In this document: positions 30,124-37,573 of the stretch, one piece after another
How the letters are laid out: each line of letters starts with the position of its first letter
Position numbering within the stretch: position 1 is the stretch's first letter
Assembly (NCBI RefSeq): GCF_004786015.1
Contig: NZ_CP032096.1
Span: forward strand, 1,240,001 to 1,304,000
Direction of reading: 5' to 3'
DNA length: 64,000 nt
Origin: Hydrogenovibrio crunogenus
GTDB taxonomy: Bacteria; Pseudomonadota; Gammaproteobacteria; Thiomicrospirales; Thiomicrospiraceae
The notes under the pieces: generated by a model
What the model was told of the DNA's origin: nothing
Database searches by the model: none
The model's input: the letters and a program-made list of their open reading frames with translations, nothing else
Position numbers and translations under genes: made by a program

Positions 30124-31509
30124 ATGACAAACCAACAAACAGGTCGACGCTCATTCATTAAAAAAACAACCCTGGCAATTGCCTCGGCAATGGTTTTTTC
30201 ATCAGGAAGTGCATACGCACTAGGGTATCCAGAAAAAGAAGATTTGAAGTTCGGGTTTATCAAGTTAACGGACATGGCTCCTTTAGCCATCGCTTATGAA
30301 AAGCGTTTTTTCGAAGATGAAGGGCTTTATGTGCAGTTAGAGGCTCAGGCCAACTGGAAAGTATTGTTGGATAGGGTTATTGATGGTCAGTTGGATGGCG
30401 CTCATATGTTAGCCGGGCAACCGATTGCGGCCACCATAGGATATGGAACCAAAGCAAACGTAATCACACCCATTTCGATGGACTTAAATGGTAATGCAAT
30501 CACCGTTTCTAATAAAACCTGGGCAGCGATGAAACCCAATGTTGAAATGGAAAACGGTAAGCCCAAACATCCAATCAGTGCATCGATATTAAAACCTGTG
30601 GTGGAATCTTATAAAAATGCTGGTAAGGCCTTTAAGATGGGAATGGTCTTTCCTGTTTCAACCCATAACTATGAGCTACGTTATTGGTTAGCAGCAGGTG
30701 GCTTGAAACCTGGCTATTACGCTCCTCATAAAGGGGATACAGCAGGGACACTCAACGCAGATGTATTACTTTCAGTGACGCCCCCTCCACAAATGCCTTC
30801 CACAATGGAAGCTGGAACCATTGAAGGGTATTGTGTCGGAGAACCCTGGAATCAACAGGCCGTTTTCAAAGGCATCGGTGTTCCCGTCATTTCAGATAAC
30901 TCCATTCAAACAAACAATCCTGAGAAAGTATTCGGTCTTAGAGAGGATTTTTATGAGCAGTATCCGAACACGACGATTCGAATCGTAAAGGCAATGATCA
31001 GAGCTGCAAAATGGTTGGATGAAAAGAATAACAAAAACCGTCCGGAAGCAGTCAAAATCCTATCTAAATCAAGTTATGTAGGGGCCGATTATAAAGTTAT
31101 CGCTAACTCCATGACTGGCACATTTGAATATGAAAAAGGCGATAAGCGTTCCGAGCCAGATTTCAATGTCTTCTTCCGTTATAACGCAACCTACCCTTAT
31201 TATTCCGATGCCATATGGTATATGACGCAAATGCGTCGTTGGGGGCAAATTTCAGAATATAAACCAGATACTTGGTATCAGGACATGGCTAAAAAAGTCT
31301 ACCGTCCAGACATCTATAAAAAAGCGGTTGCAGCTTTGATTGAAGACGGCGTGATGAAAAAATCTGATTTTGATACTGCTGTGTTCACAACAGATGGTTA
31401 CAGAGGCGTTCAGAATGACTTTATGGACGGCATTCCTTATGACGGCTCTAAACCAAATGCATACATCGATAGCCTTAAGATTGGATTGAAAGGCAAAGAA
31501 AAACTTTAA
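30124..31509 (+). CDS. nrtA: Nitrate ABC transporter substrate-binding protein (Tat-exported)
   Basis: Periplasmic nitrate/nitrite binding protein of a high-affinity uptake system (NasF in Klebsiella). The 461-residue precursor has a twin-arginine signal (TGRRSFIKKTTLAIASA, cleavage near residue 33, SAYA). The CmpA/NrtA fold motifs (KFGFIKLTDMAPLAIAYEKRFF, DGAHMLAGQP, EGYCVGEPWNQQA) follow. It is the first gene of the nas operon, after the leader hairpin, with an AAAAGGA ribosome site. Confidence 0.95.
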   Translation: MTNQQTGRRSFIKKTTLAIASAMVFSSGSAYALGYPEKEDLKFGFIKLTDMAPLAIAYEKRFFEDEGLYVQLEAQANWKVLLDRVIDGQLDGAHMLAGQPIAATIGYGTKANVITPISMDLNGNAITVSNKTWAAMKPNVEMENGKPKHPISASILKPVVESYKNAGKAFKMGMVFPVSTHNYELRYWLAAGGLKPGYYAPHKGDTAGTLNADVLLSVTPPPQMPSTMEAGTIEGYCVGEPWNQQAVFKGIGVPVISDNSIQTNNPEKVFGLREDFYEQYPNTTIRIVKAMIRAAKWLDEKNNKNRPEAVKILSKSSYVGADYKVIANSMTGTFEYEKGDKRSEPDFNVFFRYNATYPYYSDAIWYMTQMRRWGQISEYKPDTWYQDMAKKVYRPDIYKKAVAALIEDGVMKKSDFDTAVFTTDGYRGVQNDFMDGIPYDGSKPNAYIDSLKIGLKGKEKL

Positions 31510-31565
31510 ATAAACGTATACGCAGGTTCAGACGAACCTGCTTTTGAGAAATAAAGGTAAGTTCT

Positions 31566-32564
31566 ATGAATCCTTTAAAGTGGTCACTTGTTGAACCTTT
31601 TTACAAACTGATGATTGGTGAAGATCGTAAAAGCCAACTCAATAACATTATAAAAATGATTGGTTTGCCAATAGCAGGCCTGGTGGTTTTTTTATTCATT
31701 TGGCAAGGCGCCGCCTCGCATATTCATACTTCTTTGGGCCAGTTTCCAGGGCCAATACAAACGTATGAGCAGTTTATTTCGTTGCAGGAAGAAGCGGAAG
31801 CAAGCGCTATTAAAGAAGAAAAGTTTTACGAGCGTCAAGCCGAGCGTAATGCACAAAGAGTGGAAAAAGATCCAAGCTATGAGCCAACCATTCGCGACTA
31901 TACCGGACCGCCTACATTCTTTGAACAGATAGGACGGAGCTTAGTTACCGTCATGAGTGGGTTTATCCTAGCTTCAATCATTGCGATTCCAATTGGAATT
32001 ATCATCGGGTTAAGCGCCAATGCCTATGCTGCTGTGAATCCTCTTATTCAAATATTTAAACCTGTTTCTCCTTTGGCCTGGTTGCCCTTGGTGACGATGG
32101 TGGTGTCAGCGGTTTATGTGACGGACGACCCAGCTTTTGATAAGGCGTTTTTAAATTCGATGTTCACTGTTTTATTGTGCTGTTTGTGGCCTACCATTAT
32201 CAACACCGCAGCAGGTGTGGCAACGGTGACACAAGATTTAAAAAATGTCAGTCAGGTTTTACGCCTGAACTGGTGGACCCATGTTCGAAAAATTGTTCTA
32301 CCGTGCTCGATCCCAATGATGTTTACCGGTTTGAGAATTTCTTTAGGAATTGCATGGATGGTGTTGATTGCCGCTGAAATGCTGGCCCAAAACCCAGGCC
32401 TGGGTAAATTTGTGTGGGACGAATTTCAAAATGGCAGTTCTAATTCGTTAGGCCGAATTATGGTTGCCGTCATTATGATCGGGATTGTTGGGTTTATATT
32501 AGACCGAGGCATGTTGGTTTTGCAAAAAGCCGTGTCTTGGGATAAGTCGGTCACATTACGATAA
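31566..32564 (+). CDS. nrtB: Nitrate ABC transporter permease
   Basis: Inner-membrane channel of the nitrate transporter (NasE type), 332 residues. It has an N-terminal helix (about 33-51), a charged linker (residues 70-115, EEAEASAIKEEKFYERQAE) that is longer than in short family members, then five helices with the BPD-transport EAA region (RLNWWTHVRKIVLPCSIPMMFTGLRISLGIAW). It lies between nrtA and the ATPase gene in an operon with small gaps. Confidence 0.94.
   Translation: MNPLKWSLVEPFYKLMIGEDRKSQLNNIIKMIGLPIAGLVVFLFIWQGAASHIHTSLGQFPGPIQTYEQFISLQEEAEASAIKEEKFYERQAERNAQRVEKDPSYEPTIRDYTGPPTFFEQIGRSLVTVMSGFILASIIAIPIGIIIGLSANAYAAVNPLIQIFKPVSPLAWLPLVTMVVSAVYVTDDPAFDKAFLNSMFTVLLCCLWPTIINTAAGVATVTQDLKNVSQVLRLNWWTHVRKIVLPCSIPMMFTGLRISLGIAWMVLIAAEMLAQNPGLGKFVWDEFQNGSSNSLGRIMVAVIMIGIVGFILDRGMLVLQKAVSWDKSVTLR
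32393..32404. repeat. Copy of dispersed palindrome CCAGGCCTGG inside nrtB
   Basis: Exact core at 32394-32403, extended to CCCAGGCCTGGG. It encodes the NPGLGKF segment. Confidence 0.7.
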
Positions 32565-32583
32565 GCAGGGGTAGGAGAAAAAA

Positions 32584-33378
32584 ATGTCAGAAGTTCATTT
32601 GGAATTAACGAATGTTGGAATTGAATTTCCAACCCCTAAAGGGCCTTTTAGGGCTTTAGAAAAAGTGGATTTAAAAATACAACAAGGAGAATTCATTTCT
32701 CTTATCGGGCATTCAGGATGCGGTAAATCGACGGTATTAAATATCGTTGCCGGATTGTATGAAGCGACCGAAGGCGGAGTGTTACTGGATGGAAGAGAGG
32801 TTAACGAACCCGGTCCTGAAAGAGCGGTTGTTTTCCAAAACCATTCCTTATTGCCTTGGTTAACGGCTTATGAAAATGTGGAGTTGGCGGTTGATCAAGT
32901 GTTTAAAAAAAGCAAAACCGCGTCTGAGAAAAAAGAATGGATTGAACATAACTTAAAGTTGGTCCACATGGACCATGCGATGCACAAACGACCTGACGAG
33001 ATTTCAGGTGGCATGAAGCAGCGTGTGGGTATTGCCCGAGCATTGGCGATGCAACCTAAGATCATGTTAATGGATGAACCTTTTGGAGCACTTGATGCTC
33101 TAACCCGAGCGCATTTGCAAGATTCATTGATGGAGATTCAGAAAGACTTGAACAATACCGTTATTATGATTACGCATGATGTGGATGAGGCCGTTTTATT
33201 GTCAGATCGTATTGTGATGATGACAAATGGGCCAGCGGCTAGTATAGGAGAAATATTAAAGGTTGATTTGCCACAGCCACGAGATCGGTTGGCGTTAGCG
33301 GATGATCCAACTTACAACCACTATCGTTCAGAAGTATTGCGCTTTTTATATGAAAAGCAACGCAAGGTTAATCATTAA
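32584..33378 (+). CDS. nrtD: Nitrate ABC transporter ATP-binding protein
   Basis: ATPase of the nitrate importer (NasD type), 264 residues. Walker A GHSGCGKST, Q-loop VVFQNHSLLPW, signature ISGGMKQRVGIARAL, Walker B IMLMDEPFGALD and switch His in MITHDVDEA are all present. It has no fused substrate-binding domain, unlike cyanobacterial NrtC. The ribosome site is GGAG. It ends 15 nt before nasC. Confidence 0.94.
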   Translation: MSEVHLELTNVGIEFPTPKGPFRALEKVDLKIQQGEFISLIGHSGCGKSTVLNIVAGLYEATEGGVLLDGREVNEPGPERAVVFQNHSLLPWLTAYENVELAVDQVFKKSKTASEKKEWIEHNLKLVHMDHAMHKRPDEISGGMKQRVGIARALAMQPKIMLMDEPFGALDALTRAHLQDSLMEIQKDLNNTVIMITHDVDEAVLLSDRIVMMTNGPAASIGEILKVDLPQPRDRLALADDPTYNHYRSEVLRFLYEKQRKVNH

Positions 33379-33393
33379 GGAACGGGTGATTTT

Positions 33394-34605
33394 ATGAAAC
33401 CGAAACTCATTTTAGTCGGTACAGGAATGGCGGGAACTCGTTTCCTTGAACATTTGCTAGAAGAAGCTCCGAACAGCTATGAAATTGAGGTATTCAATAA
33501 AGAGCCAGTTGGCGGTTATAACCGCATTATGTTATCTCCGGTATTGGCAGGTGAAAAAACGATTCCAGAGATAATGACTCATGATGCAACCTGGTTTGAG
33601 GAACGAAGAATTCGTTTGCATACCGGCAAGATGGTTTCAGCTATTGACCCGGTTGGACAAGTTCTTACCACCTTTTGCGGTGAGACTTATTATTACGACA
33701 AATTGGTTATCGCAACAGGCTCGAACCCATTTAAATTAGAGATTCCAGGTGTTGATTTACCAGGCGTGGTCACGTTTAGAGATATTCGTGATGTCGAAAG
33801 CATGGTATCGGTTTCCCAAAGTCATAACAAAGCGGTCGTAATTGGTGGGGGCTTACTAGGATTGGAAGCTGCTCATGGTTTAATGAAAAGAGGAATGGAC
33901 GTCACCGTTATTCATCGAAGTGACGTGCTGATGAATATGCAAATGGATAAAGAATCTGGTCAATTGCTAAAAAAACATCTTGAGCAGAGTTCGAATGATA
34001 CCACGGGGATGAAATTCCGTCTGGGAGTCAATGCCACCGAAATTATTGGACAAAATCAAGTCGAAGGCATTCGCTTAGATGATGGGTCAGAAATTGTGAC
34101 TGACCTCGTGGTGATGTCGATAGGGATTCGTCCTAACACACAGTTAGCCAAACAAGCCAACCTTGAAGTCAACCGAGGGATTTTGGTGAACGACTTCCTT
34201 GAGACTTCGGCTGAAAATATTTATGCATTAGGGGAGTGCAATGAACACCGAGGCCAAACGTATGGCTTGGTTGCCCCTTTGTATGAGCAAGCCAAGATTC
34301 TAGCTAAAAGATTGGCGGGGCAATCCGTGTCTTATACCGGTTCCATTACCTCGACGATGTTAAAAGTCACGGGCGTTCACCTGTTTTCTGCGGGTGAGTT
34401 TAAAGGGGAAAACGGAACGGATGTTATTGTTTTTAGAGATCTGGCAAAAAATATTTATCGAAAAATTGTATTAAAAAACAATCAGGTCATCGGAGCCCTT
34501 TTATTTGGTGACACCACCGGTGCCACTTGGTTATTTGAACTGTTACGACAAAAACAAAATATTTCGCCGATGCGAGATACGTTGGTTTTTGGTCCGGGTT
34601 ATTGA
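33394..34605 (+). CDS. nasC: FAD-dependent NAD(P)H oxidoreductase, electron-transfer subunit of nitrate reductase
   Basis: A 403-residue flavoprotein similar to the N-terminal half of NirB, with two dinucleotide-binding folds (LILVGTGMAGTRFLEHLL and AVVIGGGLLGLEAAHGL) and the FAD-contact segment NIYALGECNEHRG. It lacks the [2Fe-2S] and siroheme parts of NirB. By position in the nasFEDCBA-like order it should pass NADH electrons to NasA, whose C-terminal BFD-like [2Fe-2S] domain could receive them. The partner assignment is from gene order. Confidence 0.85.
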   Translation: MKPKLILVGTGMAGTRFLEHLLEEAPNSYEIEVFNKEPVGGYNRIMLSPVLAGEKTIPEIMTHDATWFEERRIRLHTGKMVSAIDPVGQVLTTFCGETYYYDKLVIATGSNPFKLEIPGVDLPGVVTFRDIRDVESMVSVSQSHNKAVVIGGGLLGLEAAHGLMKRGMDVTVIHRSDVLMNMQMDKESGQLLKKHLEQSSNDTTGMKFRLGVNATEIIGQNQVEGIRLDDGSEIVTDLVVMSIGIRPNTQLAKQANLEVNRGILVNDFLETSAENIYALGECNEHRGQTYGLVAPLYEQAKILAKRLAGQSVSYTGSITSTMLKVTGVHLFSAGEFKGENGTDVIVFRDLAKNIYRKIVLKNNQVIGALLFGDTTGATWLFELLRQKQNISPMRDTLVFGPGY

Positions 34606-34641
34606 AGCTGACAGTCAGGAATTAGAGATTAGGAGCAGGAA

Positions 34642-37182
34642 ATGAAACAGCGTATTGTTGTCATTGGTAATGGGATGGTCGGGCATAGTTTTCTCGAAAA
34701 GCTTATCGCCAGCGAGGGTTTTGAAAACTTTGAGGTAACGGTTTTTGGAGAGGAACCTCGCAAAGCCTATGATCGTGTGTATTTATCTTCTTATTTTTCA
34801 GGTAAAACGGCTGAAGATTTGAGCTTGGTTAAACCGGGGTTCTATGAAGAGAATGGCATTCAGCTGTATTTGAAAGATAGAGTCATTGAGATTGATCGTA
34901 CGCAAAAAACGATTACGTCAGAATCCGGTCAGAAAGTTTGTTATGACAAACTCATTCTAGCAACAGGTTCCTATCCCTTTGTACCGCCAATTACAGGGAA
35001 TGATCGTGCTGGCTGTTTGGTTTATCGAACGATTGAAGATTTAGAAGCCATCAAAGCTGCAGCCACTAACGGCAAAACGGGTGTGGTTGTAGGCGGCGGT
35101 TTATTAGGCTTAGAAGCGGCTAAAGCGCTGAAAGATCTTGGTTTGGATACACATGTGGTTGAATTTGCGCCCAGGTTAATGCCTGTCCAACTGGATGAGG
35201 GCGGTGCAGGGTTGCTGAAAAGAAAAATTGAAAACATGGGCGTCCATGTCCATGTTTCAAAAGCAACGCAAGAGATTACGGACGGGGAAAGCTGTCTTAA
35301 TAAAATGATCTTTTCCGATGGAGAGTCCTTGGAAACTGATATTGTTTTATTTTCAGCCGGTATACGTCCACGTGATGATTTGGCAAAGCAAGCAGAATTA
35401 ACGATTGGGCCACGCGGCGGGGTTGAAGTTAATGATCAATGCTTGACGTCAGACCCTAATATTTATGCCATTGGTGAATGTGCGTTACATAACGGGATGA
35501 TCTATGGACTGGTTGCGCCCGGTTATGCCATGGCACAAGCCGTCGTTGATCAACTGAACTTAACTTCTGCCAACTTTGAAGGCGCGGATATGAGCACCAA
35601 GCTGAAGTTAATGGGGGTTGATGTTGGTTCCATCGGAGACCCTCATGGTAACGATGAAAGCGCGTTGTCTTATGTCTATGAAAATGGTCCGGAAGAGGTC
35701 TATAAAAAAATCGTCGTTTCATCAGATGGTCAGACATTACTTGGCGCGGTTTTAGTAGGTGACGCTGAGGATTTTAGCAATCTCCTGCAAATCATGTTGA
35801 ATGGCATGGCGCTACCTGAACACCCGGATTCGTTAATTCTTCCTAACCGGGATGGCAGTGGTAGTGATTTATTCGGCCCCGATGCTTTACCGGAAACAGC
35901 TCAGCTTTGTTCGTGTTATGACGTGTCAAAAGGAGACATCATTCAATCGGTTGAGGCAGGATGTTGCACCGTTTCAGACGTGAAAGCATCCACACAAGCA
36001 GGTACCGGCTGCGGGGGATGTGTTCAACTGGTCACCAATGTTTTAAACAATGAGCTAGAAAAGCGTGGAGTGGAAGTCAATACCGACCTTTGTGAACACT
36101 TTAGCCATACCCGTCAAGAACTGTTTCATATTTGTCAGGTTGAAGAAATTAAAACCTTCGAAGACCTTATCCAAAAGCATGGCCGTGGCCACGGTTGTGA
36201 TATCTGTAAACAAACCACAGGCAATATTTTTGCCTCCTTATGGAATAGTTATGCCTTGGAGCCTGACAAAATTCCACTACAAGATACCAATGATAATTAT
36301 TTGGGCAATATGCAAAAAGATGGAACCTATTCGGTGATTCCTCGAGTGCCTGGAGGTGAGATAACCCCTCAAAAATTAATTGTTTTGGGTCAGGTAGCGA
36401 CCAAATACAAGCTCTATACAAAGGTTAACGGGGGACAACGAATTGTGCTGTTTGGGGCGCAGATGAATGACCTTCCTGCGATTTGGAAAGAATTGATTGA
36501 TGCTGGTTTTGAATCAGGTCAAGCTTATGCTAAAGCGCTGAGAACCGTTAAATCCTGTGTAGGGTCTACCTGGTGTCGTTATGGTTTGGATGACTCCGTG
36601 ACCATGGCGATTGATATGGAAAATCGTTATAAGGGACTTCGCTCACCCCATAAAATCAAAATGGGGGTGTCGGGTTGTACACGTGAGTGTGCGGAGGCAC
36701 AGGCAAAAGACATCGGCTTGATTTCAACAGAAGAAGGCTGGAATTTATATGTATGTGGTAATGGTGGAATGAAGCCACGCCATGCTGATTTGTTTGCAAC
36801 GAAACTGACTCAGGAAGAAGTTTTCCGTTATGTCGATCGGTTATTGATGTTTTATATCAAAACGGCGGATCGCCTGCAAAGAACCGCCAGTTGGCTGGAT
36901 AATCTAGAAGGTGGATTAACTTATTTACGAGAGGTCGTGATTCAAGACTCATTAGGCATTGGCGAATCTCTCGAAGATCAAATGAAAGATTTGCGAGAAA
37001 CCTATGAATGTGATTGGAAGCGAGCTATTGCAAGCCCATCTTTCACTAAAAGATTCCGTTCTTTTGTCAATGTGGATGACAAAGCCGAGCAGTTGTTTGT
37101 TCAAGAACGAGGGCAAATTCGTCCGGCCACCGAGCAGGATAAATTGAACGGAATTGCGGTTCAAGTTAAGGAAATCGCTTAA
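34642..37182 (+). CDS. nirB: Assimilatory nitrite reductase [NAD(P)H] large subunit
   Basis: Reduces nitrite to ammonium with six electrons. The 846-residue protein carries an FAD and an NAD(P)H fold (VVIGNGMVGHSFLEKL, GVVVGGGLLGLEAAKAL), a BFD-like [2Fe-2S] region (CSCYDVSKGDI...GTGCGGC), a second Cys cluster (CEHF...HGRGHGCDIC) and the siroheme-[4Fe-4S] domain with Cys639, Cys645, Cys679 and Cys683 (CVGSTWC, GCTREC). Length and order match E. coli NirB (847 aa). The ribosome site is AGGAG. A palindromic hairpin follows before nirD. Confidence 0.96.
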   Translation: MKQRIVVIGNGMVGHSFLEKLIASEGFENFEVTVFGEEPRKAYDRVYLSSYFSGKTAEDLSLVKPGFYEENGIQLYLKDRVIEIDRTQKTITSESGQKVCYDKLILATGSYPFVPPITGNDRAGCLVYRTIEDLEAIKAAATNGKTGVVVGGGLLGLEAAKALKDLGLDTHVVEFAPRLMPVQLDEGGAGLLKRKIENMGVHVHVSKATQEITDGESCLNKMIFSDGESLETDIVLFSAGIRPRDDLAKQAELTIGPRGGVEVNDQCLTSDPNIYAIGECALHNGMIYGLVAPGYAMAQAVVDQLNLTSANFEGADMSTKLKLMGVDVGSIGDPHGNDESALSYVYENGPEEVYKKIVVSSDGQTLLGAVLVGDAEDFSNLLQIMLNGMALPEHPDSLILPNRDGSGSDLFGPDALPETAQLCSCYDVSKGDIIQSVEAGCCTVSDVKASTQAGTGCGGCVQLVTNVLNNELEKRGVEVNTDLCEHFSHTRQELFHICQVEEIKTFEDLIQKHGRGHGCDICKQTTGNIFASLWNSYALEPDKIPLQDTNDNYLGNMQKDGTYSVIPRVPGGEITPQKLIVLGQVATKYKLYTKVNGGQRIVLFGAQMNDLPAIWKELIDAGFESGQAYAKALRTVKSCVGSTWCRYGLDDSVTMAIDMENRYKGLRSPHKIKMGVSGCTRECAEAQAKDIGLISTEEGWNLYVCGNGGMKPRHADLFATKLTQEEVFRYVDRLLMFYIKTADRLQRTASWLDNLEGGLTYLREVVIQDSLGIGESLEDQMKDLRETYECDWKRAIASPSFTKRFRSFVNVDDKAEQLFVQERGQIRPATEQDKLNGIAVQVKEIA

Positions 37183-37198
37183 TGCCGTTGTTATGCAT

Positions 37199-37224
37199 AA
37201 AAACAGCCAGGCCTGGTTGTTTTT
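37199..37224 (+). terminator. Hairpin with CCAGGCCTGG core between nirB and nirD
   Basis: Near-perfect 26-bp palindrome. Each 13-base arm holds AAAAACA/GCCAGG and its complement with one G-U pair, and the hairpin ends in TTTTT. It looks like an intrinsic terminator but lies inside the operon, so it could cause partial termination or mark a processing site. Confidence 0.5.
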
Positions 37225-37252
37225 GAAACCTTATGGAGAAGGGTATAAAGAC

Positions 37253-37573
37253 ATGAGTGAGTTTAAAAAAGTTTGTCAACTGTCTGATTTAATAAATAAT
37301 TCTGGTGTCGCGGCATTGATCGAAAATCAACAGATTGCGTTGTTTTATGTTGAAAATAAAGTGTTTGCTTTAAGTAATTATGATCCGATTGGTCAGGCCA
37401 ATGTGATGTCCCGCGGTATGGTGGGTGATCTAAAAGGGGAGTTGATGGTGGCGTCTCCTTTGCAAAAACAACATTACAACTTAAATACCGGGGTTTGTAT
37501 GGACGATGAGGCCATTTCTATTCCCACATTCGAAACGAAGATTGAAAATCAATCCGTCTGGGTAAAATTATAA
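37253..37573 (+). CDS. nirD: Nitrite reductase [NAD(P)H] small subunit
   Basis: A 106-residue Rieske-like small subunit that lacks the Cys/His cluster ligands, as is usual for NirD. Recognisable segments are NKVFALSNYDPIGQANVMSRG and HYNLNTGVCMDD. The frame is open 99 nt further upstream, overlapping nirB, but the ATG at 37253 gives the standard N-terminus (MSEFKKVCQLSDL) and has GAAGGG upstream. The stop codon abuts the nasA start. Confidence 0.93.
   Translation: MSEFKKVCQLSDLINNSGVAALIENQQIALFYVENKVFALSNYDPIGQANVMSRGMVGDLKGELMVASPLQKQHYNLNTGVCMDDEAISIPTFETKIENQSVWVKL

Noticed and set aside
37154-37252. N-terminal extension of nirD overlapping nirB
   Set aside because: The extra residues cover the CCAGGCCTGG hairpin and do not resemble NirD; ATG 37253 gives the standard N-terminus.
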